Source: Streptomyces sp. NWU339 (lineage in GTDB: Bacteria > Actinomycetota > Actinomycetes > Streptomycetales > Streptomycetaceae). From it: a stretch of DNA of 64,000 bases. Positions 35,459-44,262 of the stretch are shown piece after piece. The stretch is from positions 447,614 to 511,613 of the forward strand of contig NZ_QFRK01000001.1 of assembly GCF_003143855.1 (NCBI RefSeq), given 5' to 3'. The position numbers were made by a program, and so were the translations under genes. The notes under the pieces are model-generated. The model was given only the letters and a program-made list of their open reading frames with translations. It searched no databases and was not told the origin of the DNA. Each line of letters begins with the position of its first letter. The first letter of the stretch is position 1.

Positions 35459-36961
35459 GTGGCAGAAGAGCTCCCGACCGCGTTCGACCAGGCTGCCGAC
35501 GCGGCGGCCCCGGAAACCGCGGAAGGCCCGGAGACTGCCGAGGAAGCGCCCATCAAGCAGCGCAAGAACGGCCTCTACCCCGGCGTGTCCGACGAGCTGG
35601 CCGAGAACATGAAGAGCGGCTGGGCCGACACCGAGCTGCACGACCTGGAGCCGATCCCCCAGGCCGCCGAGACGGCCGCCCGCCGCGCCGCGCTGTCCGC
35701 CCGCTTCCCGGGTGAGCGCCTGGTCGTCCCCGCGGGCAACCTGAAGACGCGGTCCAACGACACCGAGTACGCCTTCCGCGCGTCGGTCGAGTACGCCTAC
35801 CTCACCGGCAACCAGACCGAGGACGGCGTCCTCGTCATGGAGCCGACGGACGACGGCCACCAGGAGACGATCTACCTCCTGCCGCGCTCGAACCGTGAGA
35901 ACGGCGAGTTCTGGCTGGACGGCCAGGGCGAACTGTGGGTCGGCCGTCGCCACTCCCTCACCGAGGCCGAGCGGCTGTACGGCATCCCCGCCTCCGACGT
36001 CCGCGAGCTGGCCGGAGCGCTGCGCGAGGCCACCGGCCCCGTACGGGTCGTGCGCGGGTACGACGCCGGGATCGAGGCGGCGCTGACCGACAAGGTCACC
36101 GCCGAGCGCGACGAGGAGCTGCGCGTCTTCCTCTCCGAGGCACGGCTGGTCAAGGACGCCTTCGAGATCGGTGAGCTGCAGAAGGCCGTCGATTCCACCG
36201 CACGCGGCTTCGAGGACGTCGTGAAGGTCCTCGACAAGGCCGAGGCCACCAGCGAGCGCTACATCGAGGGCACGTTCTTCCTGCGTGCGCGGGTGGAGGG
36301 CAACGACGTCGGCTACGGCTCCATCTGCGCCGCCGGCCCGCACGCCACCACCCTGCACTGGGTGCGCAACGACGGTCCGGTCCGCTCCGGCGACCTGCTG
36401 CTGCTCGACGCGGGCGTGGAGACGCACACGTACTACACCGCCGACGTCACCCGCACGCTGCCGGTCAACGGCCGCTACAGCGAGCTGCAGAAGAAGATCT
36501 ACGACGCCGTGTACGACGCCCAGGAGGCCGGTATCGCGGCGGTCAAGCCGGGCGCCAAGTACCGGGACTTCCACGACGCCGCGCAGCGGGTGCTGGCCGA
36601 GCGGCTCGTCGAGTGGGGTCTGGTCGAGGGCCCGGTCGAGCGGGTTCTGGAGCTGGGTCTGCAGCGCCGCTGGACGCTGCACGGCACCGGGCACATGCTC
36701 GGCATGGACGTCCACGACTGCGCGGCCGCGCGCACCGAGACCTATGTCGACGGCACGCTGGAGCCGGGCATGGTGCTCACGGTCGAGCCGGGCCTGTACT
36801 TCCAGGCCGACGACCTGACCGTGCCCGAGGAGTACCGGGGCATCGGCGTCCGCATCGAGGACGACATCCTGGTCACCGAGGACGGCAACCGGAACCTGTC
36901 CGCCGCGCTGCCCAGGCGGTCGGACGAGGTCGAGGCATGGATGGCCGCCCTCAAGAGCTGA
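35459..36961 (+). CDS. pepP: Xaa-Pro aminopeptidase (M24B)
   Basis: 500 residues from GTG 35459, 9 nt after AGGAGG; an ATG at 35450 abuts that site and is too close. N-terminal aminopeptidase P domain (residues about 60-230), then the pita-bread domain with all five metal ligands: Asp in LLLLDAGVE, Asp in TADVTRTLP, His in GTGHMLGMDVHD, Glu in LTVEPGLY, Glu in VRIEDDILV. It removes an N-terminal residue preceding proline, using two Mn ions. The acidic 35-residue N-terminal tail is not part of the fold. A 20-bp terminator stem follows. Confidence 0.93.
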   Translation: MAEELPTAFDQAADAAAPETAEGPETAEEAPIKQRKNGLYPGVSDELAENMKSGWADTELHDLEPIPQAAETAARRAALSARFPGERLVVPAGNLKTRSNDTEYAFRASVEYAYLTGNQTEDGVLVMEPTDDGHQETIYLLPRSNRENGEFWLDGQGELWVGRRHSLTEAERLYGIPASDVRELAGALREATGPVRVVRGYDAGIEAALTDKVTAERDEELRVFLSEARLVKDAFEIGELQKAVDSTARGFEDVVKVLDKAEATSERYIEGTFFLRARVEGNDVGYGSICAAGPHATTLHWVRNDGPVRSGDLLLLDAGVETHTYYTADVTRTLPVNGRYSELQKKIYDAVYDAQEAGIAAVKPGAKYRDFHDAAQRVLAERLVEWGLVEGPVERVLELGLQRRWTLHGTGHMLGMDVHDCAAARTETYVDGTLEPGMVLTVEPGLYFQADDLTVPEEYRGIGVRIEDDILVTEDGNRNLSAALPRRSDEVEAWMAALKS

Positions 36962-36966
36962 CGCAC

Positions 36967-37008
36967 GCAGGTCGGCCGGGTACCACGAGTGGTACCCGGC
37001 CGACCTGC
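36967..37008 (+). terminator. Strong terminator of pepP
   Basis: A near-continuous 20-bp inverted repeat (36967-36986 with 36989-37008) centred on cacgagtg, 5 bp after the stop. Confidence 0.85.
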
Positions 37009-37054
37009 GCTCAGGGGCGCGACCGCGAGCGCGTTTGGAGGCCCGGTGGTGTGG

Positions 37055-37519
37055 TCAGACCACCATCAGCGGCGCGTCCTTCCGCCATTTGAGAATCTTG
37101 TCGAAGCTCACCACGGCGCCGCCCAGCCCCGGTTTGTTGCCGATGTGGACGTGGTCGGCGAGTTCCTGGATGAGGCAGAGGCCGCGGCCGTGTTCCGCGT
37201 CGGACGGCACGGGGCGGGCCGACGGACGTGCACGGCCGCCGGTTCCGGCGGGAAAGCCGGGTCCCACGTCGGCGACCTCGATGCGGCACTTCTCGCCGTC
37301 GAGGTAGGCGGTCACCCGGTATGCCTCCGAGGAACCGCCCCGGGCGGCGCCCCCACCGTGCTCGACGGCGTTCGCGCATGCCTCGCTGAGGGCCACGGAG
37401 AGGTCGTAGGAAATGTCGGGGTCGACGCCCGCGGTCTCCATGACGCCGATCAGCAGACGTCGGGCGAGCGGCACGCTCGCAGCGTCTCGCCGCAGATGGA
37501 GTGACCACCAGATGCTCAT
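37055..37519 (-). CDS. Stand-alone HATPase (anti-sigma-like) protein
   Basis: 154 residues. GHKL fold of the RsbW/SpoIIAB class: 'VPLARRLLIGVMETAGVDPD', N-box 'LSEACANAVEHG', G1 'EVADVGPGF', G2 'DAEHGRGLCLIQELADHVHI'. No sensor or membrane part. Its partner, probably a STAS protein or sigma factor, is not adjacent. Together with the gene at 30305 and the SpoIIE phosphatase, this stretch holds three parts of partner-switching systems. Confidence 0.88.
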   Translation of the reverse strand: MSIWWSLHLRRDAASVPLARRLLIGVMETAGVDPDISYDLSVALSEACANAVEHGGGAARGGSSEAYRVTAYLDGEKCRIEVADVGPGFPAGTGGRARPSARPVPSDAEHGRGLCLIQELADHVHIGNKPGLGGAVVSFDKILKWRKDAPLMVV

Positions 37520-37739
37520 GCTCCAGCCTCCCGGCCGCGGCTCGACATACCGTTACTTATTGCCCTGCGTACTCGGTTGTAAGCGCGCAGCTGACGTGAC
37601 ACCCCCCATACGGCGGGCGCGCCGTGGAGCCGAACGGTGTATGTGGGGCGGCTGGTGACAGAGGTGATCTTCCGGTCGTACCTCATCTTGCGGACCTGCC
37701 GTACGGCGGCGTCGGGGCCAGTGCGATGATGGGGCCGCC

Positions 37740-38567
37740 ATGACTGCCCCCCACGTGCGCACGACGCGCTCCGGACGCGGGCTCCGGACCCTGCGGGCCG
37801 CGGTGTTCGCCGCGGTCTGTGTCGTGCTGGCCGGGGCAGGTCACACGCTCGCCTCCCACGCCCCCGTTCCCCTGTGGACGCTGGGCGCGGGGTTCCTCGG
37901 GACGGTCGCGGTCGCGGCACCGCTCGCCGGACGCGTGCGTTCCCTGCCGGGGATCACGGCCATGCTGGCGGCCGGTCAGACCGTACTGCACATCGTGTTC
38001 GGCATCGGTCAGCACGGCGCGGCGGCCCCTGCGGACGCGGCGTCGCCCCTTTCCGACGCCTCGCTGATCGAGCAGGCCGCACGACTGGTGTGCGGCACCA
38101 CCGCGGCGGCCATCAGTCCCGCGCAGGCACAGCGCATCCTCATCGACGCGCGGGTCCACCCCGGCGCGACCGGCGGCACCCACGCGCACGCCCAAGGGGA
38201 CACGCTGTCCTCGGCCGCGGTGGACTCGTCGGCGCCGGCGCTACTGCCGACCCTGCCGATGCTGCTCGCACACGTCCTCGTGGCGCTCGCCACGGGCTGG
38301 CTGCTGCGCCGCGGTGACCTGGCGCTGCTGCGGCTGGCCGAACTGTCGGCACACGGTGTCGCCGAAGGTGCCCTCGTACGGTCGCTGCGCGCGGCGCTCA
38401 CCCTGGTGCTCGCCCTGCGCGCGGGCCTCCCGGGGACTCCGCAGGTCACCCCGTGTCCGGTGCGCACCGCACCGCCCGCGCCGCCCGTACCCCGTACTGC
38501 CGCACTCCAGCACACGGTGATCCGCCGGGGTCCGCCGACCGGTACCGCACTCGCCCTCGCCGCCTGA
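37740..38567 (+). CDS. Multi-span membrane protein of unknown function
   Basis: 275 residues. About five hydrophobic segments: LRAAVFAAVCVVLAGAGHTL, 'LGAGFLGTVAVAAPLAG', 'ITAMLAAGQTVLHIVFGIGQ', 'LLPTLPMLLAHVLVALATGW' and a weaker 'AALTLVLALRAG'. A His-rich loop (ARVHPGATGGTHAHAQGD) lies outside the fourth span, and the protein ends in a Pro/Arg-rich tail. It precedes the copper cluster in the same direction. The His-rich loop and position suggest a link with metal handling, but there is no recognised domain. Confidence 0.75.
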   Translation: MTAPHVRTTRSGRGLRTLRAAVFAAVCVVLAGAGHTLASHAPVPLWTLGAGFLGTVAVAAPLAGRVRSLPGITAMLAAGQTVLHIVFGIGQHGAAAPADAASPLSDASLIEQAARLVCGTTAAAISPAQAQRILIDARVHPGATGGTHAHAQGDTLSSAAVDSSAPALLPTLPMLLAHVLVALATGWLLRRGDLALLRLAELSAHGVAEGALVRSLRAALTLVLALRAGLPGTPQVTPCPVRTAPPAPPVPRTAALQHTVIRRGPPTGTALALAA

Positions 38568-38737
38568 CGCGACCGGGCCGCACTCCGCCACCACCGGACA
38601 ACCGGAGGGGAGGGGGGCGCCGGCGTGCGGCACGTGCGTGTGCGTCCGTTCTCCCGCGTACGACGAGCCGTCGGTGACCCAGGCGTCACAGCCCCGCAGT
38701 CGGCGACCCGGCGGCCGGACAACAGAGCCGTCGCCGG

Positions 38738-38768
38738 CACAGGTGCGCACCGCCACAGGTGCGCACCG
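38738..38768. promoter_or_regulatory. Tandem 15-bp repeats with palindromic cores upstream of the copper cluster
   Basis: cacaggtgcgcaccg occurs at 38738-38752 and 38754-38768. Each copy contains the 10-bp palindrome ggtgcgcacc (38742-38751 and 38758-38767). Centres are 16 bp apart, 80-100 bp before the YcnI-like start. A plausible operator for a copper-responsive or developmental regulator; the protein is unknown. Confidence 0.5.
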
Positions 38769-38838
38769 GCGCAAGTGCCCGCCCGTACGCGTATCCCTCA
38801 CCGCCAGCGAAACCCAACTGAAGCGGAGTGCTTCTGCC

Positions 38839-39588
38839 ATGAAGGCTTCCCGTATCGCCGCCGCCGGCGCCGTCGCCGGTGTCGCCGTCCTCACCCTGTC
38901 CGCCCCCGCCTTCGCGCACGTCAGCGTGCAGCCCGAGGGCGAGGCCGCCAAGGGCGGCTACGCGGTGGTGAACTTCAAGGTCCCCAACGAGCGTGACGAC
39001 GCGTCGACGACCAAGCTCGAAGTGACCTTCCCGACCGACCACCCGCTGGCCTCCGTGATGCCGCAGCCGGTCGACGGCTGGGACGTCAAGGTCACCAAGT
39101 CCAAGCTGGACAAGCCGCTGGAGATGCACGGCAAGAAGATCGACGAGGCCGTCACCAAGGTCACCTGGACCGCCGACGGCGACGGCATCGAGCCGGGCTT
39201 CTTCCAGAAGTTCCCGGTGTCCGTCGGCACCCTGCCGGAGAACGCCGACGAACTGGTCTTCAAGGCCCTGCAGACGTACTCCAACAAGGAGGTCGTCCGC
39301 TGGATCGAGGTGCCGCAGGAGGGCAAGGACGAGCCCGGCTACCCGGCTCCCGTCCTCGCCCTGGCCGAGGCCTCCGCCGACGGCCACTCGCACGGTGCGT
39401 CGGACGACAAGGCCGACGACGCCAAGTCCGCCGGGGACGCCGAGAAGGCAGCCGCGGAAACCACCGCGGCCGCCGACTCCGGCGGCACCGACACCACCGC
39501 CCGCGTCCTGGGCATCGTCGGCATCGTCGTCGGTGCCGCGGGCGTCGCCTACGGCGTGCTCGCCGGGCGTCGGCGCACCTCCGCCTGA
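38839..39588 (+). CDS. YcnI-like copper-binding protein (DUF1775)
   Basis: 249 residues. Sec signal peptide ending 'LSAPAFA', with mature N-terminal His (HVSVQPEGEAAKGGYAVVNF) as in YcnI proteins, where that His and a conserved Trp bind Cu(II). The domain continues to about 180 ('WTADGDGIEPGFFQKFPVSV'). An acidic, Ala-rich linker and one C-terminal span (VLGIVGIVVGAAGVAYGVLA) anchor it to the membrane. First gene of the copper cluster; it probably delivers or scavenges copper outside the membrane. Confidence 0.9.
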   Translation: MKASRIAAAGAVAGVAVLTLSAPAFAHVSVQPEGEAAKGGYAVVNFKVPNERDDASTTKLEVTFPTDHPLASVMPQPVDGWDVKVTKSKLDKPLEMHGKKIDEAVTKVTWTADGDGIEPGFFQKFPVSVGTLPENADELVFKALQTYSNKEVVRWIEVPQEGKDEPGYPAPVLALAEASADGHSHGASDDKADDAKSAGDAEKAAAETTAAADSGGTDTTARVLGIVGIVVGAAGVAYGVLAGRRRTSA

Positions 39589-39680
39589 CCCCTCCCCCCC
39601 TGGACGGCGCGCGCCGGGGCCACCCACGGTCCCGTGGAGCCCCGGTGCGCGCCGGAGAACTCACATCCCTGGAAAGCATC

Positions 39681-40337
39681 ATGCGCAAGAAGACCTTCAC
39701 CGCGGCGGCCCTGCTCGCCGCCGCCACCCTGACTCTCTCCGCCTGCGGCAGCGGCGACGGCGACAGCGGCAAGCCCGTCGCCGTGGTCTCCGAGGAGGCC
39801 GGCGCGGAGAAGGCGGCCACAGCCCTCGACAAGCCGTTCGAGAAGCCGGATCTCGTCCTCACCGACACGCAGGGCAAGGAGTACGACTTCCGCGAGGAGA
39901 CCGCCGGCAAGCCCACGCTGATCTACTTCGGCTACACGCACTGCCCCGACGTCTGCCCGCTGACCATGAACAACCTCGCGGTGGCCAAGAAGCAACTGCC
40001 CCAGGACCAGCAGGACAAGCTGCGGATCGTGTTCGTCACCACCGACCCCGAGCGGGACACCTCCGCCGCACTCGGCAAGTGGCTCAAGGGCATCGACGAC
40101 CAGGTCGTCGGCCTGACCGGCGACTTCGACACGATCCAGGCCGGCGCCCGCACCCTCGGCATCTCGATCAACGCACCGCGCAAGGACGACAAGGGCCAGG
40201 TCGTCTCCGACCACGGCACCCAGGTCATCGCCTTCTCCCCGAAGACCGACGGCGGCTACCTCCTGTACGGCGAGGACGCCACCGTCGAGGACTACACCAA
40301 GGACCTCCCCCGCATCATCGAGGGTGAGAACCCGTGA
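39681..40337 (+). CDS. Sco/SenC-type copper chaperone lipoprotein
   Basis: 218 residues. Lipobox LSAC at about residue 21 after a short signal peptide. Thioredoxin-like Sco fold with copper ligands in CPDVC near 88 and a His in SDHGTQVIAF near 178, plus 'LIYFGYTHCPDVCPLTMNNL' context. Sco proteins insert or reduce copper during CuA assembly of cytochrome c oxidase. Its S. lividans counterpart works with the PCuAC protein encoded next and with DtpA. GTGA overlap with the next gene. Confidence 0.92.
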   Translation: MRKKTFTAAALLAAATLTLSACGSGDGDSGKPVAVVSEEAGAEKAATALDKPFEKPDLVLTDTQGKEYDFREETAGKPTLIYFGYTHCPDVCPLTMNNLAVAKKQLPQDQQDKLRIVFVTTDPERDTSAALGKWLKGIDDQVVGLTGDFDTIQAGARTLGISINAPRKDDKGQVVSDHGTQVIAFSPKTDGGYLLYGEDATVEDYTKDLPRIIEGENP

Positions 40338-40792
40338 GGCGTCGTCTCGCGTTCGCCGCGGTGGCCGTCGCCGGGGCGCTGACCCTGGCCGGCTGCGGCG
40401 GCTCGGACTCCGGCAGCGACACGGCCGAACTGTCCGTCGACTCCGCGTACATGCCGCAGCCGGTGTCGGACCTGGCGGCCGGCTTCCTGGTCATCAGCAA
40501 CAAGGGCGGCGCGGACGACCGGCTGACCTCGGTCAGCAGTGACATCGCCGAACGCGTCACCGTGCACGAGACCGTCGACGGCTCCATGCGGGAGGTCGAC
40601 GGGCTCGACATCCCGGCCCGCGGCAGCCTCGTGCTCGAGAGTGGCGGCAACCACCTGATGTTCGAGCAGCTGAAGCGGAAGCCGAAGCAGGGTCAGAAGG
40701 TCTCCGTCGAGCTGCGTTTCGCCCACTCCGACCCCGCCACGGTCGAGATACCGGTGAAGCCCGCCACCTACACCCCGAAGCACGGACACTGA
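40334..40792 (+). CDS. PCuAC-family copper chaperone lipoprotein (ECuC-like)
   Basis: 152 residues from GTG 40334, overlapping the Sco stop. Lipobox LAGC near residue 20. DUF461 cupredoxin-like fold with the Cu(I) motif H-x6-M...H-x-M: VHETVDGSMREVDGL near 77 and NHLMFEQ near 108, and a His-rich end (PKHGH). It hands copper to Sco on the outer face of the membrane. Thirteen bp before the CopCD gene. Confidence 0.92.
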   Translation: MRRRLAFAAVAVAGALTLAGCGGSDSGSDTAELSVDSAYMPQPVSDLAAGFLVISNKGGADDRLTSVSSDIAERVTVHETVDGSMREVDGLDIPARGSLVLESGGNHLMFEQLKRKPKQGQKVSVELRFAHSDPATVEIPVKPATYTPKHGH

Positions 40793-40805
40793 GGGAGACA
40801 CCCCC

Positions 40806-42893
40806 GTGACCCAGACCATCGCCCCCCGCGCCCGGATCCTGCTGCTGTTGTTGCTGGCCGTCACCGGCGCGCTCCTCGCCGGGGCCGCTCCCGCGTCCGC
40901 GCACGCCGCGCTGACCGGCAGCGACCCCCGGCAGGGGACGGTGGTCGACAAGGCCCCCACCCAGGTCTCGCTCGCCTTCTCCGAACCGGTCGCGGTGAGC
41001 GACGACTCCCTGCGCGTCCTCGACCCCAAGGGCAAGCGGGCCGACAAGGGCGACCCCGCCAACCCGAGCGGCACGACGTACACCGTGCAACTGCTCAGCG
41101 GACTGCCCGACGGCACCTACACCGTCACCTACCAGGTGGTGTCCGCGGACAGCCACCCCGTCGCCGGCGCCTTCACCTTCTCCATCGGCGCCCCCTCCGA
41201 GACCTCCGTCCAGGCCTCCGCCCAGGCGTCCGACGACGGCCCGGTGGGCTGGCTGTACGGCTTCGGGCGGTACATGTCGTACGCCGGGTTCGTGGTCATG
41301 GCCGGTGGGGCCGCGTTCGTGCTGGCCTGCTGGCGGCCCGGCACCGGTGTACGGGCCGTGCAGCGGCTGGTCGTCTCCGGGTGGCTCACCCTCACCGCGG
41401 CTACCCTCGCACTACTGCTCCTGCGCGGCTCCTACACGCGCTCCGGCAAGGTCGGCGACATCTTCGACATGTCGCTGCTCGGGGAGGTTCTGCAGACCAA
41501 GACCGGCGCGGCACTGGTGTCGCGGCTGCTGCTGCTCGCCGCGGCGGCGCTGTTCATCGCGGTGCTCTTCGGGGCCGCCCAGGACCAGCGGGACGACGCG
41601 GAGAAGCGGGACCTGACCTTCGGGCTCGCGATCGGGGGAACGGTCGTGGCGGCCGGACTCGCCGCGAGCTGGGCCATGTCCGAGCACGCCTCCCAGGGGC
41701 TCCAGCCCGGCATCGCGATGCCGGTCGACATCGTCCATCTGCTGGCCGTCGCCGCCTGGCTCGGCGGACTCACCGCCCTGCTCGTGGCGCTCTACCGGGC
41801 CCCCGCCGAGACCGCCGTCGACGCGGCCGCCGTCCAGCGGTTCTCGCGGCTCGCGTTCGGCAGTGTGGTCGCCCTGGTCGTCACCGGGATCTACCAGAGC
41901 TGGCGGCAGCTCGGCTCTTGGTCGGCGTTGACCGACACCCGGTACGGGCAGTTGCTGCTCGCCAAGATCGGGCTCGTGGTGGTCATGGTCGGGCTGGCGT
42001 ACTTCTCACGGCGGTGGACGGCACGACTCGTCGGGACAGGCGAGCCGGCGGGCCGCCGGGAGACGGCCGAGACGGAACCCGTGGCGGCCGTGGCCACTGT
42101 GAGGACCGGTGCCGGGGAGACCGGTGCTGAGACGGCCGGTGCCCGGGAAGCCGGGACCGGGACGGAGGAGGCCGGGCCCGAAGTCACGGCTCACACCGAC
42201 ACCGACACCGACGTGGAACGGGTGACGGCCGCGGTCGGCACGGGGCAGGCCGAGATCCGGAGGGCGGAAGCGTCCGGCCCCGGGGCGAAGGCCGGCGAGG
42301 ACTCCGCGCGGGCCGCTCAGCTCGCCCGGCAGCGGGCAGCCGTGGAGACCGCCCGGCAGAAGCGGCTGCGGGACGCCGACCCGAACCGCTTCGGGCTGCG
42401 TCACTCGGTGCTCGCCGAGGCCGGTGTCGCCGTCGTCCTGCTCGCGATCACCACCGTGCTGACGCAGACCGAGCCGGGGCGTACGGAGCAGGAGGCCAAG
42501 GCCGCTTCCTCGTCCTCCGCCCCGTCGTCACCCTCGTCCGCCCAGGGAACCGGTGCGGTGACCCTGAACATGCCGTTCGACACCGGCGGCAAGGAGGGCG
42601 AGGGCGTCGTCACGATCGATCTGAACCCCGCGCGCGTGGGCGGCAACGACATGCACATCTATGTGGAGCGAACCGACGGCGGGACCCTCGACGTCCCCGA
42701 ACTGAAGGTCGCCTTCACCCTCTCCTCCAAGGACATCGGGCCGCTGCCCGTCGTGCCCGACCGCATCGCCGCCGGGCACTGGTCGGCGAGTGGTGTGCAG
42801 ATCCCCATGGCGGGCGACTGGACGGTCGAGGTGACCGTGCGGACCTCCGACGTCGACCAGGTGACCGTCTCCAAGAACGCGCAGATCGGCTGA
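40806..42893 (+). CDS. CopC-CopD fusion copper transporter
   Basis: 695 residues from GTG 40806 with GGGAG upstream. Signal peptide then a CopC domain starting with the copper-binding mature His ('SAHAALTGSDPRQGTVVDK', later 'VVSADSHPVAGAFTF'), a CopD membrane domain of about eight spans (145-400), a charged Glu/Thr/Ala-rich insert (400-525), one more span (VLAEAGVAVVLLAITTVLTQ) and an external YtkA-like beta domain (590-695). It imports or transfers copper across the membrane. The long charged insert is unusual. Six bp before the DyP gene. Confidence 0.9.
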   Translation: MTQTIAPRARILLLLLLAVTGALLAGAAPASAHAALTGSDPRQGTVVDKAPTQVSLAFSEPVAVSDDSLRVLDPKGKRADKGDPANPSGTTYTVQLLSGLPDGTYTVTYQVVSADSHPVAGAFTFSIGAPSETSVQASAQASDDGPVGWLYGFGRYMSYAGFVVMAGGAAFVLACWRPGTGVRAVQRLVVSGWLTLTAATLALLLLRGSYTRSGKVGDIFDMSLLGEVLQTKTGAALVSRLLLLAAAALFIAVLFGAAQDQRDDAEKRDLTFGLAIGGTVVAAGLAASWAMSEHASQGLQPGIAMPVDIVHLLAVAAWLGGLTALLVALYRAPAETAVDAAAVQRFSRLAFGSVVALVVTGIYQSWRQLGSWSALTDTRYGQLLLAKIGLVVVMVGLAYFSRRWTARLVGTGEPAGRRETAETEPVAAVATVRTGAGETGAETAGAREAGTGTEEAGPEVTAHTDTDTDVERVTAAVGTGQAEIRRAEASGPGAKAGEDSARAAQLARQRAAVETARQKRLRDADPNRFGLRHSVLAEAGVAVVLLAITTVLTQTEPGRTEQEAKAASSSSAPSSPSSAQGTGAVTLNMPFDTGGKEGEGVVTIDLNPARVGGNDMHIYVERTDGGTLDVPELKVAFTLSSKDIGPLPVVPDRIAAGHWSASGVQIPMAGDWTVEVTVRTSDVDQVTVSKNAQIG

Positions 42894-42899
42894 ACCACC

Positions 42900-44192
42900 A
42901 TGACTGACCAGTCCACTCCGGAGGCCCGCATCCCCGCGGCGCCGGAAACCCGGGAAGGAGTCGCCGTACCGGCCGACCGGAAGGGCATCTCCCGCCGCCG
43001 TCTGCTCGGCACCGCCGGGGCCACCGGGCTCGTGCTCGGCTCGGCGGGCAGCGCCGTGGGCTACGCCGCCGCGCCCTCCGGGGCGACCCCACTGGCCTCG
43101 GTGGGCGAGGGCAAGGCAATGTTTCACGGGAAACATCAGCCCGGCATCACCCAGGGGCTCCCGGCCCGCGGCCATCTCGTCGCCTTCGACCTGGCGCCGG
43201 GCGCCGGACGCAAGGAGGCCGCTGCCCTGCTGCGCCGCTGGTCGGAGACGACCCGGCGGCTGATGGCGGGCGAGCCGAGTGCCGACGGCGACACCGATGT
43301 GGCCCGCGACGCCGGTCCCTCCTCGCTGACCGTCACCTTCGGCTTCGGCCACAGCTTCTTCGAACGCACCGGTATGGAGGAACAGCGTCCGGTCGCCCTG
43401 GACCCGCTGCCCGACTTCTCCTCCGACCACCTGGACAAGGCACGCAGCAACGGCGACCTGTGGGTGCAGATCGGCGCCCATGACGCCCTCGTCGCCTTCC
43501 ACGCACTGCGCGCCGTACAGAAGGACGCCGGTTCGGCGGCCCGGGTGCGCTGGCAGATGAACGGCTTCAACCGCACACCGGGTGCCACCGCCCGTCCCAT
43601 GACCGCCCGCAACCTGATGGGCCAGGTCGACGGCACCCGCAATCCGAAGCCGGCCGACCCGGACTTCGACCAGCGGATCTTCGTACCGGAGAACGGCGAG
43701 CCCGCGTGGATGGCGAACGGCTCCTACGCCGTCGTACGGCGCATCCGCATGCTTCTCGACGACTGGGAGAAACTCGCGGTCAAGGAGCAGGAGGCCGTCA
43801 TCGGGCGCCGCAAGTCCGACGGGGCACCGTTGTCCGGAGGCACCGAGACGTCCGAGATGGACCTGGAGAAGACGGACTCCAGAGGAAATCTGGTCGTCCC
43901 CATCAACGCCCACGCCCGGATCACCCGCCCCGACCAGAACGGCGGCGCGGCGATGCTCCGGCGCCCGCTCTCGTACCACGACGGCATCGACGCGGACGGC
44001 GTGCCCGACGCGGGTCTGCTGTTCATCTGCTGGCAGGCCGACCCGCTGCGAGGCTTCGTACCGGTACAGCGCAAGCTGGACCGGGGGGACGCGCTGACGC
44101 CGTACCTCCGACACGAGGCGAGCGGACTGTTCGCGGTGCCGGGCGGCGCGGCGGAGGGTGAGTATGTGGGACAGCGGTTGCTGGAAGGGTGA
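42900..44192 (+). CDS. dtpA: Tat-exported DyP-type heme peroxidase (DtpA-like)
   Basis: 430 residues. Tat signal with SRRRLLG near 31 and a hydrophobic stretch to about 60. DyP peroxidase: distal GQVDGTRNP with catalytic Asp near 244, proximal heme His in NAHARI near 338, 'LFICWQAD' near the end. In S. lividans, DtpA acts with Sco, the PCuAC protein and the copper oxidase GlxA in glycan deposition during growth; here it follows the same genes. A parS-like sequence (43120-43135) lies inside its signal-peptide region. Confidence 0.93.
   Translation: MTDQSTPEARIPAAPETREGVAVPADRKGISRRRLLGTAGATGLVLGSAGSAVGYAAAPSGATPLASVGEGKAMFHGKHQPGITQGLPARGHLVAFDLAPGAGRKEAAALLRRWSETTRRLMAGEPSADGDTDVARDAGPSSLTVTFGFGHSFFERTGMEEQRPVALDPLPDFSSDHLDKARSNGDLWVQIGAHDALVAFHALRAVQKDAGSAARVRWQMNGFNRTPGATARPMTARNLMGQVDGTRNPKPADPDFDQRIFVPENGEPAWMANGSYAVVRRIRMLLDDWEKLAVKEQEAVIGRRKSDGAPLSGGTETSEMDLEKTDSRGNLVVPINAHARITRPDQNGGAAMLRRPLSYHDGIDADGVPDAGLLFICWQADPLRGFVPVQRKLDRGDALTPYLRHEASGLFAVPGGAAEGEYVGQRLLEG
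43120..43135. other. parS-like site inside the DyP gene
   Basis: TGTTTCACGGGAAACA differs from the Streptomyces ParB site TGTTTCACGTGAAACA at one of 16 positions. It is embedded in coding sequence, as several parS sites are. Confidence 0.55.
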
Positions 44193-44262
44193 AATTCGCC
44201 TCGCGTCACTCCTGGGAGCACAGACGAAGGTGCGGTCGGCGTGAGCCCATTAGGGTGAGGCC

